From: Mesaphorura yosii
Taxonomy: Eukaryota > Arthropoda > Collembola > Poduromorpha > Tullbergiidae
Assembly (NCBI GenBank): GCA_009869945.1
Contig: WIXG01000078.1
Location: 124,001 to 188,000 of the forward strand
DNA: 64,000 nucleotides
Reading direction: 5' to 3'
Both the position numbers and the translations under genes were made by a program. Positions 23,059-37,200 of the stretch are shown piece after piece. The notes under the pieces were generated by a model. It did not search any database. It was not told the origin of the DNA and worked only from the letters and a program-made list of their open reading frames with translations. Each line of letters opens with the position of its first letter. Within the stretch, counting starts at the first letter, position 1.

Positions 23059-24984
23059 GTGTTGATGATGATCATCGTGGCCTGGCCTGCGTCCTACGGA
23101 ATAAGAACGAAAGGGAACGACGACACACCGTGCACAGCCGAAACCATTCCACAATTTCACGAGATTGGCATCTAATTAAGGGCACCTACCTGAGACGTGA
23201 GACCAGAGCCGACCGAGAGACCGACGGACCAATTTTCTCGTGGGTACTGAAAAAGGTCCTGAGGGAGCGACACGAAAGACGAAATCATGAGCACGAAATT
23301 GCTGCAACTGCTCTGCAACTATTAACTATAATAATAAAATGCTGCGGCTGCACCTTGGCGTTGCGTTTACGTTGTTAAGAAATTCATTTCTCAATTGCTG
23401 GCTGCTGGAACCCAAACCCGTCATCATGAGCATCTTGCATCTTACCCTGGCTGTTCTTTTTCATTGTACGCTGCACTCCACTATGACATGATAGGTTATT
23501 ATTTTCCGGTCTTTTTGATGATATTTTGTGGTCTGGGTCGTCGCGTCTTTTATTTTATGATATCACAATGCAAGATTCGATCCGTGTCTAATTCAGCACC
23601 AGCCTGCCTGACTAGTCTGCTTAACCTTTTCTGTTTCCTCGCCTTGCCTTGCCATGCATTTGATACATATTTATAGACACAGGCGCAACCCAGGAGAAAC
23701 TGCTACATCTTCGCGTTCTTCGCATTCACCCAGCTCCTGCTCTGCTCATATAAGGACAAAATTCCCTTGGCGCCCATCCTTCGTACCGTTGCACTGAAGT
23801 CGGCGTGGATCAAAGTGATTCCGTCGCTTGTCGAGTCGCAGTCGTTGCCGCATAGTTTTGCTACAATTTTCACTTCTCCTTTGATGATGAGACGAACGAA
23901 CGAGACGTTCGTTCGAGTTTTGAGGGGAAATTGAGTCTGCCCAACATAGCAGAGCAGAGGAGGGATGTCAGAGTTGATATGACGATTTCTTTCTTCCGCA
24001 ACAATTTGAATAACAACTTTTCTTCTTCCGAACTGCTAGATGCGACCAAAATGCAGAATGCAGAAGTACAGAAGATCGATAGCCAAGCTCAGCTCAGTAC
24101 GGCGTGGCGGTGAAAGGTAAGGAATAAGGAATCAAAATCGAGTCGACTCAACCGTCTTGTTAAATTGTCTAACGTGCGTCCAAGTCCAAGACAGCGTCAG
24201 TGTATTTTTAACATGGAACCAATCTGAGTCTGTGTAAGCAGGCAGACAGGCTGTAATTACACGGCACGGTTTGATTCATGCATATTCAGATGTTTGTAAT
24301 GATGATGAGTTTGGCTTAACTTGACGAGCTGAGAGTAGCAATAAGCAATTATGCGTGTAATGTTGATCATTATGCGTGCGGGTCATCTTCTCGGGTGCTT
24401 AACGTAAATAGTAAAATTGAGTTGTCTGCTGAGAAAGTTGTATGGGGAGAAAAGAACTTTGTGCTAAACTATTTCAATTTGTAAACCCTACAAGCCAGGC
24501 CAGGCCAGACCGAAACGTGATATGCGACTACGACTGAGGATGAAACTCGGCGATTTGTTCCATTGAACTCGAAAAGGGGAAGAACAACCAACACGAGCCA
24601 CGAGAGATGTGACACATTTTCGTGTCCGCGTGCAGAGAACACACGCGCAGCATGCTCAATGAAAACAGTGAGTAAAAGTTGTCTTTCTCTTTGCCACGGG
24701 ATGCGATGCGATGCGAAACTCGAATCATTAACTCAAACACATACTTTATCATTAGCCACACCATAAATACATCAGAAAAGTCATTATCATTAGTCGCTGA
24801 GCCAAACTTCGTGAAGATCGTGACCGAGCACGGCTTTGCCTGGAGTCATAAAATGATCAAACTGCATGTGCTTTTGCTTTACTGCTCTGCTAAAATCGTA
24901 CCCAGATGCTTTGCTATGTGCAGTGCGGTGAAAATGTATTGCGAACAAGATTCGCGTATACAAAGAGAACGAGATCAGTACGCA

Positions 24985-24990
24985 TTTATT
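24985..24990 (-). terminator. Candidate poly(A) signal for basonuclin
   Basis: The minus strand reads AATAAA here (plus strand TTTATT), about 270 bases beyond the basonuclin stop codon. It is a plausible end of the 3' UTR. Confidence 0.5.
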
Positions 24991-25261
24991 AAGTTATGCA
25001 AAGTCTACAAGATTTTTTTGTATTTTCTTTAAAAATTATCCTGTCGCTAGTCAATCGATGATTATTGCTGCTTAATACGATAATACGCCTAGTTAACAAT
25101 GAACATGCTACAACGCTAGCTAAAACTGGGCTAAATGATAGGCTTAGACTTTTAGTCAATAAATTAATATCGTATCTAAAACAGCTTCTAAAAGTCTTAA
25201 TCATAGTCAAATAGTACTTGCAAGTGGCAACTGCCATTACGAGCCAAACAGTAACACTTAT

Positions 25262-28200
25262 TCAATGACAACAATTATGAGAATCTAGTTTTCTTGTTGA
25301 GGAAAAGCTTCCGCCACACTTGTGGCAAGTGTACTGCTGCTTCTGCTGCTGATTTTCGCTCGCGTGCACGGTTTCCAAGTGGTGAAGGAGCGCGGACGTC
25401 TGCTCGAACGATTTGTTGCAAAATCTGCAATCTGTGCTACTGCTTCCGTGGTTGGGAGACGAAGAAGAGGATGGCGAAGTTGATGGAAGTGACAATGATG
25501 TGGCGGGCGCAATATTTTGTGGTGGCGACACAGATGATGAGGGTGAAGTGGCGTGGGTCATTGGTGGAAGACGAGTCGGCGAGAGAATGGAGCCGGGGCC
25601 TGGTGGAGTCATACCAGCATTGAAGACTCCAGGAAATACCGGAAACGGGAGAAATGGGTTCCATGCCGGAGTCACCTGTAAGAAATGCCACATTAGCCCA
25701 AAGAAATTGCAGGGGCAGTTGCAACCACATCAATGTGGCTTATTTACCTGATTTAACGCGGCTCCAGGATTTGCCCCATTTAGGAGAAAGGGATTAAATG
25801 CATGCCGTGGAGGAACTCCAGCCGCCGCAAACAATTGCTGCTGTTGCTGAATTTGTTGGGCGAGCGTCGTCGCCACCATTGCCGCCTGCGCCTGCCCGCT
25901 CGGTGTAAACATCGACTGGCCTTCGCCACCGTCACTCCCATTGCTAGCGTCTGAAGTGCTAAGTAGTTTTCGGTGCAGATTTAAATTGGCTGCATGACGA
26001 TCACGCGACCGCTTTGAGGGAAATGCTGCATTGCAACCATCGACGGTACACTTGTGCATCAACTACAGATTCATACATGCGAAGAAGGGGCAATTACTTT
26101 ACGTACGATTTTAAGAGCCTGGCTGCAATCAAATACATGGAAAAAAACAAAGAGAAAATCGTGCAATGGCGGCATGTAGTAAGAAATGCAATGAGCAGAG
26201 ACGAGAGACAGAAAAGTGTAAATTACTCACTGGATCAATTACCTTGAGGTGTACGTTTTGATAGTGGGTCTTCACACCGAAATGATTCTGGAACTCCTTC
26301 CCACACGTGATGCAGCGGCGTGGGTTCTCCTTATCAATTGGGATCGAATCCGAACCGCCTGAATTCGGGGATCCGGTGGATTCGAGATCGTCGTCACGGT
26401 CCATGCCGTCGGCGTCGCCGGCAATTGAATGCGAATCGCGTTCGTCAGAATGATTGGAGAAGATCGGAAGAGATTCAAGTCGCTCCAGGTGATTCTTCTC
26501 TCCGCCGTCGTCTTCGTCCATCTCCTCCACGTCACGTGGTGATTGTTCATCGTCCTCACGGATCTCTTCTTGATCCGGTACAACTTCTGTACCGTCATCA
26601 TAGCAGCAAAAGTCGTCGTTGGAGTCATCTGGAACGCTTGGAAGCCGAACTGGATTACTCAGCTTTCGCTTTCGGGCTCCATCGCGAGGTCTCGCGCTTT
26701 CTTCTGGCAGTGGAGATTTTTCGGAGGTCAAAGAAGAGGAAGAGGACGATGGAGAAAGGTATGCGTCCATTTCGTCCATGTGATGACTGTAGATCAATGA
26801 CAATTTTTGTAACGTCAGCTGAAAATCTTCGTACCTTTTCGCAGGTGCAGATTGAAATGCAACTTACCCGAGATCTTCATCCATTTTGAGTCCGTTGGTG
26901 AACGGCGGCATCAGGCCACCAGGCCCGCAAAGCATCGGTGTTGGAATCAGCGGGTTGCTGCTACGCCCGTCATGCGGGCTAATTCTCCTTCGCAAGTGGG
27001 GCGAGTGAAGCTTAGGATTCGGGTTCGCAGAATGGCGATTGCGGGATCGCCGAGAACTGAACATCATATTGCATCCGGCAACGGTGCATTTATGCATTTC
27101 GCGAAGGTGTACAGCGCTGAAGTGGATTTTGAGAGCTCCTTTGTCGCAAAATGTTTTGAGACAAACTGAACATTGCACACGGCGCTTGCCTACGAAGCAG
27201 GACGAAACTATTTGAGACTGAAATGCTCCGAATGCTGGTGAGTTTGATTCTTACCTGTGGCGGGGTTGATGAGCTGCGAAGGGTTGGCAGTCAACGGGCT
27301 CCAGTGCTGATGATGCTGGCGGTGATTCATCAGTGAATGGCTATCCGGGCTTGTCTTCAAAGAATCAAGCGACGATTTCTCATCTTTTGGAGTTCGGGGC
27401 TCACGTTCACGGCTGTGACGCTCACGAAGTCGGTGCTGCTGCAGCTGCAACTGGTGCTGATGCTCTTCGACGAGTTTCCCGATATTGTTGTTGTTATTGT
27501 TGATATTGGAGCTGCCATGATTATTACTTCCGTGCATACTACTGCTGAGTGTGCTATTGTTCTTGTACGAGTGCGAATTGGATTTATGATTGCCATGCCC
27601 CATCAGCTGAGTCATGCCCCCGACGGATGTGTGATTGATTGGGCTACCAGAGTTTGCATTGTGTTTCGTGTTGGAACTAAAACTGAGGTCAACCGGAGGC
27701 TGCGACCCATTTCCTTCCTGCTCGCGCTCACTGTCGCGACGCCGTGATGGCGGTGGTTCATTGTCACGGTCACTCCGGTCCCGATCGCGATCTCGCCTGC
27801 CCGCCGTCGAAGGTTCCTCGTCAGTTGACGATTCTGCTCCACCCGTACTTCCCCGCCGCTCTCCTTCACGATCTCCATGGCCATGGCGTTCATGCGAACG
27901 AAGCTGATGATTAAAGTGATGGTGGTGATTATGGTTGTGTGAATGCCTGCGTCGGCCGTGATGATGCTGATGCAACGACTGCTGCTGATAAGCAGATGAC
28001 GTCGGTGGTGAAATTGAAGCCGCCGTCGCGGGAATTGACCGGGAACGTGAATGAACTGATGAGAGATTCAGTGCTGAATTTTCTGTGAGAACATGCAAGC
28101 AAGCAGGACAGTAATTAAAAAGGTGCATAATTACGCAGTGAAGTGAATCGGAGGTGGAAGGCCAGCAAACGTAAACATTTGACAATGACCAGACTCCGTA

Positions 28201-31200
28201 ATTAATTACAATTCTCATACGACCACAAACCTGTTTTAATTTTAGTTGTAGCTTCAATCATACTCGTCGTGGTCGGGATCATCGGCGGAGCTGGCAGCTG
28301 AAGCTGCTGCTGGACTTGCACTTGATGCTGCTGCTGCAGTTGCAACTGCTGCTGTGTGATATTAAACTGGAAATCGTCTTTCAGGAGCGAGAAGCTTAGC
28401 GAACGCGTTGGTGCGAAACGAAGGAACTGTTGCAGGATCAGAATTTCTTCTTCACGCGGTAACATGGACCAGCGGGTCAGGAGTCCACCACGAGGCTCCT
28501 GAAACACGTTACAAATGGCAAATATTTATTTGTACAGCTTTTGGCGTTTGATCGGTGAATTTAGCCGAATAATTCCAATGGAAGCGGGCCCGTCAAGGCA
28601 GCCGCCTCGTCTCGTATTTGTACAACTGTTTATGTGTTTATGAGATCGGCGACCATTTGTTCATCATTTAAATATAAAATTCGTGTTTATTTACGTTGAT
28701 ATGCGCTTTGATGTGATACAAATTCAAGATTGAAGATTCTCATAAAACACGTCTTTCGACGGGAATCGCTTTCATGGGACGTGAAACCGAGCCAAGGTAA
28801 AGCCAAAGGCATGAAGTTGATCATCGTTCATATTTGATTCATGCTTTTACGACTTGACAGGGGAGCAGATCGTTTGAGAAACTTTATTTGGTCGTTTACA
28901 CATACGCACAACTTAACAGCCGATCTGCATACAGGAATTTCTTTTAATGTCGTGAGATCAGAAAGTCGAACCGCGAGCCGCGAAGGAGGAATTAGATTCT
29001 GGACGGACGGATTCCCATTCAGCCGGGCAACGCATGTGTATGAATTTTGATTTATAATCCAAATGCGGCTCAACAGACAAGATGGTCATGTCCATGTCAT
29101 GATGGCATGGCATGGCTATGGCTCCCCTACGGCGTGTGATGCACTCTAATTTAAATACATTACACTGCCGCTGCCGTATAGTTGCCTTGCCCGTGCCTGT
29201 TCGTACTACCATGCCGTATCCAGTGCACGGGATCATCTCAAATATTATGATTGAATACATAAACAAGCCCAGAATTCATAAAATGTGCGTGCTAACAAGG
29301 AGGAGATCGATCTGACATTGCCAACTACACTGCCACAGCCACAGCGTAGTTGCGTAGTATTTAACATTCCAGTGCACCAAGCACAGTCAAGACAAGACAA
29401 TCACGAAATAAAATTCTTTTCTTTGCGCTGCCCTCGTATCTTTGATCTCTCGTCTCTCATCTTCACTTTTCTTTTCTCATTTTTATTCTCATTTTGTCTC
29501 TTCTTGCCCACTGCACATAAAACGGAGCCCGTTGGGAGTCTGCAACTCCCAGAAGAAGTACCGTGCCATGCTTGGCTTGGCGAAGTGTACGGTGGTCAGA
29601 AAAGAAAGATGAAAACGATGATGATGATGACAGCCACATTCACGACTTTGACTACGACGGCCACGACCACAGCAGCAGCAGACAATAAACGAATGAGAAT
29701 ATGTAAGATTTTGTGTCGTGTCCATTGGGAGCAGCAGCGCAGCCACAGCACTCGACTTTTATATAAAATACTTTTCTCTCATCATCATTCTCATCTTTGC
29801 ATAGCATGGCTCATGGCTTTGGTTGATGGAAGCAAATGCATGGCAATTACATGGACACTCCTTCCCACTTTTGCCTGACATCATCGCAAGCTTGCATTCG
29901 TTGTCTCGATTCTCGGAGTCCTTCCATTCATACTTGCCCAGAATCGTGCACAATGCACACGAATAGGCTTGCATGACTACTACGATTATGACAGATTGCG
30001 TTATGAATCGAATAAAGTTTGATTAAAATTCAATCTAGCGCACTTTTTCGTTTTGCATGATTCTGCTCAATTAGCATTCTAATTTAATTGCAGCAGTCCA
30101 GACCAGTAAAATTGTGCGATGCTTACTTGAATCATGTAGCCTCGTGCCAAGTCTGGTGAGGTCCACCCGAAGCTGCGAAGAATCTTGTCAATCTCTTCTG
30201 GCTGAAGAGTGCCCAATAGCCTTTCCTACAAAAACACATAAAATACACGCGTTTAGTCTGAGTGAGTGAGTCGTCGAACATGGAGGGCAACATTTGGAGT
30301 ATTTTCCCACACATTCGACTCGGCTGCTCGAATGACCCTCATCAACACTCGCGAGTTGTCTTCTCTTATTTCTCGTCTTCGCCTCGGTCCTGGTCTGGTC
30401 TTAAATTGTGCAGTGCACTTGCTCATTAAGAGACTTTTATGAACTTAACTGAAGATCAAGTTAAATACGAGACGGAAGACTGAGGACGTATGCCACTGCC
30501 AATCTTTCTTTACGCGTTCCGCGTGCCTTTAGGGAAATGAACATAAAATAACAGAACAAAGTCGAGTTTCAGGCACGCAGGCGAAGACCCGGACTAACTA
30601 AGTCTGGAGCTATTTTTCTATTTGCTTTACTCTCTTCCCATCGCAGGTAGATCGCGACTCGGAAGAACAGAGTGTGGAGAAACAATGCACCTGGGAATTA
30701 CCGACCGAGTGCTGAGTGTGATCATCAACAATTGTGATAAGACAACTGCTGAAACTCAAATTAACGATGCTTGCCCGGGCACGGGCTCTCCGTTTACTTA
30801 ATCTTAATCTGCTGTACGGCTCGCTGTGTGGCGGGCGAGAAATCATCTTTTTTATTACCGCTCTGGAGGATGCGATACGCGAGACCGAATGTGTTCACTT
30901 ACAATGACAATCTTGAGTCTTATAGGAAGAGCGTGCGTTCCATAAAGTGCCAGGCTGCAGACATCAAATATGGACAGAGTTTCGTCCCGGAGGAGTTTCT
31001 CGAACACTGCAAACAAACGAAACAAGAATTAAACGGCTGGACTCGTGTTAATCTATTTCTGTACAACAATTTAGCAATTATGCACGGTCCGTCTGGTTTG
31101 CACTGCATGGTCATCTTACGAGTACGTATAATTATAACATCAGCCGCCGCACACTCTCCTCAACAATGCCCACAATTTACATACGAGTCACAAATTACTT

Positions 31201-34200
31201 TAATCGCTTGCGCAACAATGGCTATTAATAGCCGCGGATGATATGCATTGAAGTGTGAAGAATCGGTTAGCAGCATTCAGCATTTGTGAATAGAATTGAG
31301 TCTTGACTGCTTGACTCGAGGAGTTAAGTAGTTTTAATAAAATAAAATGCAAACGCATGCGCTGAGTGCTCAGCTGCTTAAAACGTCAATTGTAATTGTA
31401 GCAATGCGATGCATTGTTGAACTCTTCAATTGAATTGGCTTGCAACTGCTTGCAATTTGAGTCAAGTCAAGACTTGATCGAGGGCCGGTTATATATTCAA
31501 AGAAAAACGTGGCAAATGTTAATGTATTTGTCAATAAACACAATACACGCAGTACGCAGCACGCAATACACAAAAGCAAAGTGACCACATGTCATAAACG
31601 TCAAAGTCATCTCATTTCGGCTCAAGCTGACAAGCCAAGCGTAGCACAGCACTTTGCGCGCTTATAAATAAAGAATGCCATTTTTGTAAACTCATCTTCG
31701 CCTCAGCATTTCGGATGCCAGAATGCCATTTTATGCATTCAACCTTTTAAAATTCAATTCAAGTCACAAAAGTTAAAAGTTGCAATCGGCCGCGATGATG
31801 AGCGGACGGACCCACTTGGACCGGACTCCGGACTGCCATTTGGCATTTCAAAAGAGCTCAGATTTATCTTTTCAATTCATCTTTCCCATTACATCGTGCA
31901 CACGTACGGATGATTATTAGTTTGAGTTTGCAATTCCTACGCTGCATTGCGACGAGTTGAATATTTTCCCACAACAAATACGCAGAGTAATTTTGACTTG
32001 ATGAATAATTCTTGCGCAGGAATCGTCTGACAATTAGTTATTACCATTACTCGACAGCAGCAGTGGACACTGAACCACAACCGCGGCCAGGCCATAATCA
32101 CAACATATCATTTTAGACAGGAAGACATAAAAAACTTGAAACCTGGTCTTGGGTCTTTCTCTTTGTAATGTATCCGAGACAGCAGTAGCAGAGACTCTAA
32201 ACGCGAGACCCACAACACAATTAATAGCCAAGCATCAAAAACAAGTCTGTCTTGGGTACTTTGCTCGCATAATTTCGACTCGACTCGACCCTTTTCAAGT
32301 TTGTTTGACATTTGGGCCTGGAAATTTTGAAAAAAGTAGACTGACGACTTATTCCAAACGCATTATTCATAAAAATCATTCATGAATCATTTTCCGAGTA
32401 CTTATTGCGTTACAGCTACAGCAAGCCTGACGACGACGCAGCGCGCAGAAGACTTATGACATGCTTTTTAATAATGGTGATACGGTTTCCCATTGAATGA
32501 AGTCTCCCTTGAGTGAATAACGGAACGGACCCGGCGACGAGAGACGACTGACTACTGTGTGCATTTGTTTTGTATTTGGATGCAAACGAGTGGAAAGGAA
32601 ATCTGACGAGACAACCCACAAAATATGAGCCGGGGACCCTTTTTTACGAATTACGAGAAAATAAAAATTTGTGAATCACAGAGCCACGGAGGCATGGTGC
32701 AGGACAACAGGAGGAACCCAGGGAGAAAATTTTTGAATGGAAATCGAAATCAAATATTGTGAAATGCAGCACGAATGCAGCAGGAGCTCAGGGACCCATT
32801 CTTGTCTCCTCATCACGTTCGTAATGCGTTGGCAGTGGAAGTTATTAAATATTGGCTGGCCCGGATTGAAATATTGAAAGCAGATCACAACAACTGTACA
32901 AAAGATATGAAACCCCGGCTGAAATTCGTATGTCGTATTCACGTTCACTTAGTCACAAATCCCATTTTAGAAGGACTCAGAAACGACGACAGCTGAAAAT
33001 TGAATCTCTTTTCGTATTATTAAGCCGGGCTCAAACAATTAGAGCAAATAGGCGACCATTTCTGTTTCTGCTCGCATTTATTAAATGCAGTAATCCTCTG
33101 CCTCGGCGAAGTGCGTCAATGCGTCACTGTGTGCCATATTTGATTTGATGAGTTCTATTTCGGGGCAAGCAAATGGCATTCTGCATCATGACAGAACGAG
33201 ATGATGCAGTCTCATGGCAAAACGCACGCTGCTTGCTGTCTGCTGCCTGTACTGCCGCATGGGACAACGACCAGGGCGCACGCACACGTGTAAAAACGGA
33301 TCGAATCAGAATCCGGGTAGAAAAGTTATTTCTGATGCTACACGGACGACGGCACGAAGAGTGCCAGAATGTAGATATAGATACAAATGAAAACACTTGA
33401 GTCTCTTGCCTTGCCTCGCTTGCGCTTGGTCGTCGTTTAGGCTTGGAGATGAACACGAACAAGCGAGCAAACATCTGAGTATTCTCATAGCCCTGGACTA
33501 CGGACACAGCCAGCAAAGTGGAAGTGTGGCAAAGCAACGACGGCGATGGCAGCAGCCATTTTCTCCCCCTCCAGATTCACTTTGCAAATCTCTCACAGGA
33601 AGAACCAAGCCTCGGCTCTGCATGGATCGATGAGAAGAGAAGTGTGCGAATGCGAATTGGAGATGCGCGAAGAACGAAACCCGAAATACGAAAAACTTTT
33701 TCTTCAGCAACAGTAGCAGGAAGAATCCGAATTTTGAAGCAGAACCGAGGCTTTTCTTTTATATGGAAATGGAAATGAATTCTTCTAAACTCGTGCCATG
33801 ATTTTCCTCGCCGTGGAGAAAGTGCTCGTCGACATAAAATTCAGTATGTACATACTTTACTTTGTCACATGCTTTTCAAGTAAAAAGGGTCGTGCACAGT
33901 TCAGCCAACGAGAGCGAAGAAAGTCGTGCGATAGGATTTCGATTCAGACGACAATCCGAGTATAGCACGTAATTTGTCGTTGTCTCGGTTGTGGGGTTGG
34001 CCTTCGTCTTTGTACACGGCTCCGTGCTCCGTTCTATGCTATTCCGCTGCACTGCTGCTGGGCTCTGGCTGGCTGCTTTTGTGTCATTGTCAACTCTGCG
34101 TGGTGTCTCCTGGTTCGAGCTGCACGAATAAAGCGGAGGAGGAGTCTCGAGCCGAGTTCGTCGTCGCAGTGAAATATTTTTCATACGACGACGACGATTT

Positions 34201-37200
34201 CTGAGTGGGTGACAAAAAACGGCAGTGCATTTTTGTCCCGTCCCCTTTTCTACTTTTCGTGCGTTTGTCGTGCACGCATTTGACAGAGATGAGGATCACG
34301 ATTTGGAAAGATCCAGCCGCAGTGCATTACACAACCCTTTTGTTACCGGTGTAGCATTTTCCATGTTCCATGTTCATGTTCACAACATGTGTCCTTAAGT
34401 CTCAAACCAGTCATCGTTCGAGTACGCCGCGTACGTCGCCGTCATGTCGCCAAACCCGTTTTATCTGATGCTAGACTCCATCCACCAAAGCACAACCACA
34501 GTAACTTTCTCATGCTCTCGAAGCATTCGCAGGGTCGGCTCGGCTCATGATTTTAAAAATTCCAAATTCAACTCACGCTCACGCATCACTCTGTCGGTCT
34601 GCGCTGCTGTGATAGTCATCCTCTTTCCTCTTTGTTGTTATTTTCGTCATCATTTACCAGTCGTCCATTTTTTTCAATCTCCTCAGCACATTACTTTTCG
34701 AGACCCTCTTCATTTTATTCAACAACGCAACGCAATACAACCCTTTTCTCATGTGTCTTCGTTTCGTATGTGGGTATAAATAAAATCTTCGTTTTATTAT
34801 TCCGTTCCATGCACCAAGTCCTGAGTTGTGAATGTATCAACGTCAACCATATTCCGAGCCAGCAAAGCCAGCCTGACACAAGGAACACGGAACACGGAGA
34901 CCGACCGACCGAGATCATAGCGTCAATAGCGTGGCGTTGATAAAATGATTTTTTGTTAAGGAAAGATTGCTTCGGCCCGAATAACCAAAAGCAGTAAGAA
35001 AAGTAAAAGACATCATAAAAAGAAACTGGCTGCTCTTCGTTGCTTTTGCTGTTGCTGCTATGATACATTTTTATTTATGTCTATCTGGATCAAAAATGGA
35101 AAATGAAATGAGTTTGTATCTTCTCGGGTCGGGATTCCGAGAGAGCAGCACAATTTTACAATCAGAAATGAGAAATTCGAAATTGGGCAACAAATTATCT
35201 CGCAAGGCAGGGCAAAGCTAGAAAAATTACCAATTTCAGAGGAAATCGGGTGAATTCATTCCGTTTTATGTCCTCGCACACAATCAACAAGGCAAGACGT
35301 AAATTGAGATTCCTGAAATCGTGGAAGAATGACTTTAAATTCCATTTCAAGTGCCAAAGCGAAATCGCGATGTCGAGGGCGATGCGATGAAATGAGTTTC
35401 TCGAGGTTTAGATTAAAAAACCGTAGCGAAACACCTGACAAATAGCATTGTAAATGTAAATTCGCTCGCAACAACGACATGGAATACAATTGCCAGTTAA
35501 GTAATAGCAAAAAAATATTTGTGCACTGAATAGAAAATTGTCTTTATACATGCAATTACCACATTTGCTTGAGATATCATTCTTTCATCGTATCGTGCAA
35601 GTATGCATTCAGGCACAAGGCGCCCAGTCGCATTGGATTCCTCACTTGAGTGAGCCGCGAAGCGAAGAGATGGACAAAACCCACCAGACACTTGAATTTC
35701 GAGGAAATACCCACTCGAATTGAGTTTGTATTCAAACGCGAAACGAGTGGAAATGAATAAAATTGATTCGAGGAAATCAATCAAAATTCGCACATGCAGA
35801 TGTGCGAATGGTGAGTATGAATGGCAGGTAGCGAACATAGAAAAATTCAAAACGGGTCCAACAATGAAGCTTCTATTTTATTCATATATCATTCGCATCA
35901 CCGTCCGTGTTCAGCTTTCAGCAAGACAGATGTTTATCTATGTGAGACACGACGACGCAAGCTTACGTAACGCATCTTGCGACTTGTGACTTATGTAAAA
36001 TTCTTCCTGAGCCAGCTTCTGCATGCATTAAACACTAAACCTATAATTTGTATTATTGACAACTTGACAAATTAGCAAGTTCTCAATTTTTACGATGACA
36101 CAAAAACTAGCCACGTCTGGTGAGCGTCTTTGGTGCTTGAAATCCCGTCAGCCTCAGCCGTGCCGTTGCCGTCTGCTACATGTAAATTAATTCTGTCAAC
36201 TGGCTACTGGAAATTCACTTACGCAAACACCCGAAATAAATATTCGTCTTGTTTTTATACCATTTATCACTTTGGGTGCGCACTTTACATCGGGATTCCA
36301 TTCTCAGTCTAACGTTATCCACAAATGCTGTGCTAAGTGCATTGCAGTTGATCGAGCCGACTGCGACCGCAACACAGGGCAGAGCAACAAAAGAATTTCG
36401 ACTTTTTTGTCTTGCTGTTTAGTGTCTTGTATCTCGAGCCGACGACTTAATCCAGCCTACAAGCCACTATTTATAGGACATTTGAGCAGCAATGCGATGC
36501 GCAATAAAATTATTTATAACCATGTCATTTCTCGTGGTCCGTGAATTATCTTGAGAATCTTATAACATAGTTTCTCAATTATAAAAATAGTTCCCGTGCC
36601 GTGCCATGTCTTGAGTCCTGAGACCTGGCCTGGGAAAGGGTTTCACATCATAATATATTATCATGTAATTCCGACAAAGATGACTTTGACTTTGACTCGA
36701 CTCATTGTTACACAAACCAAAACCGGGTCCAATTCTAGTCTAGTGGTACTATCCACAAATCCACACCTACGTGTGAATTATCATTTGAAAAGTACAGTGC
36801 TCAGTTCGGCGTACCAGTATTATTACTATTCGGAAAGAAGTCACAGTCACTGACGTCGTCCTAGACCAGTTGAGTCGCTGCTCTGTGCTCCCTGGCATTC
36901 CAGAGCCATTCTCAATTGTACAATTCAATTTCTGGAGTGTTCAAGTGCGGACTGAATGCAGTGCGGGAATGATAATGAAATTATTTCCATTTTAAGGGCC
37001 CACAATCCTCCTTTTATAATGTTTATTATTTGATGAAATGATGAAGCCCTTTGAGCCTTTCATTTGAAGGGTCCCTCGACGCTGCGCTATTCTTGGCCTG
37101 GCGTGGTTTTGTTACTCTGTCATGGCAGGGCAGTGTCAGTGGCAAGCATGCAGGCATGACACCAAATGAGTCGGTCGAAGCTGCTGACTCACACTCACAC

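Larger units (their letters stand above)
14296..25261. other. Gene-poor 11-kb region between the plus-strand cluster and basonuclin
   Basis: No gene with recognisable homology was found on either strand. Open frames of 60-180 codons occur but lack splice or family support, except for one weak minus-strand exon candidate (17,258-17,580). The DNA is AT-moderate and full of short tandem duplications (for example CCTTT repeats at 18,322-18,351), a minisatellite (22,340-22,470), a 10-C run (22,166-22,175) and a GC hairpin (23,033-23,058). The right end is the basonuclin 3' UTR. Position next to a developmental transcription factor makes it a candidate regulatory landscape, which is inference. Confidence 0.6.

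Noticed and set aside
26320..26889. 189-codon Arg-rich plus-strand frame
   Set aside because: It is the antisense shadow of the basonuclin acidic exon 26,243-26,786, whose Asp/Glu codons read as Arg/Ser/Val on the other strand.
27337..27907. Plus-strand frames opposite the low-complexity basonuclin exon
   Set aside because: They arise from the repetitive composition of the coding exon on the minus strand and have no independent support.
29285..29878. 197-codon plus-strand frame in a basonuclin intron
   Set aside because: The translation consists of Phe/Leu, Met and Thr runs from simple-sequence DNA, with no domain or splice support.
30771..31241. 156-codon plus-strand frame
   Set aside because: It overlaps, on the opposite strand, the basonuclin exon 30,903-31,006, whose phase and similarity are strong. 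The plus frame has no family features.
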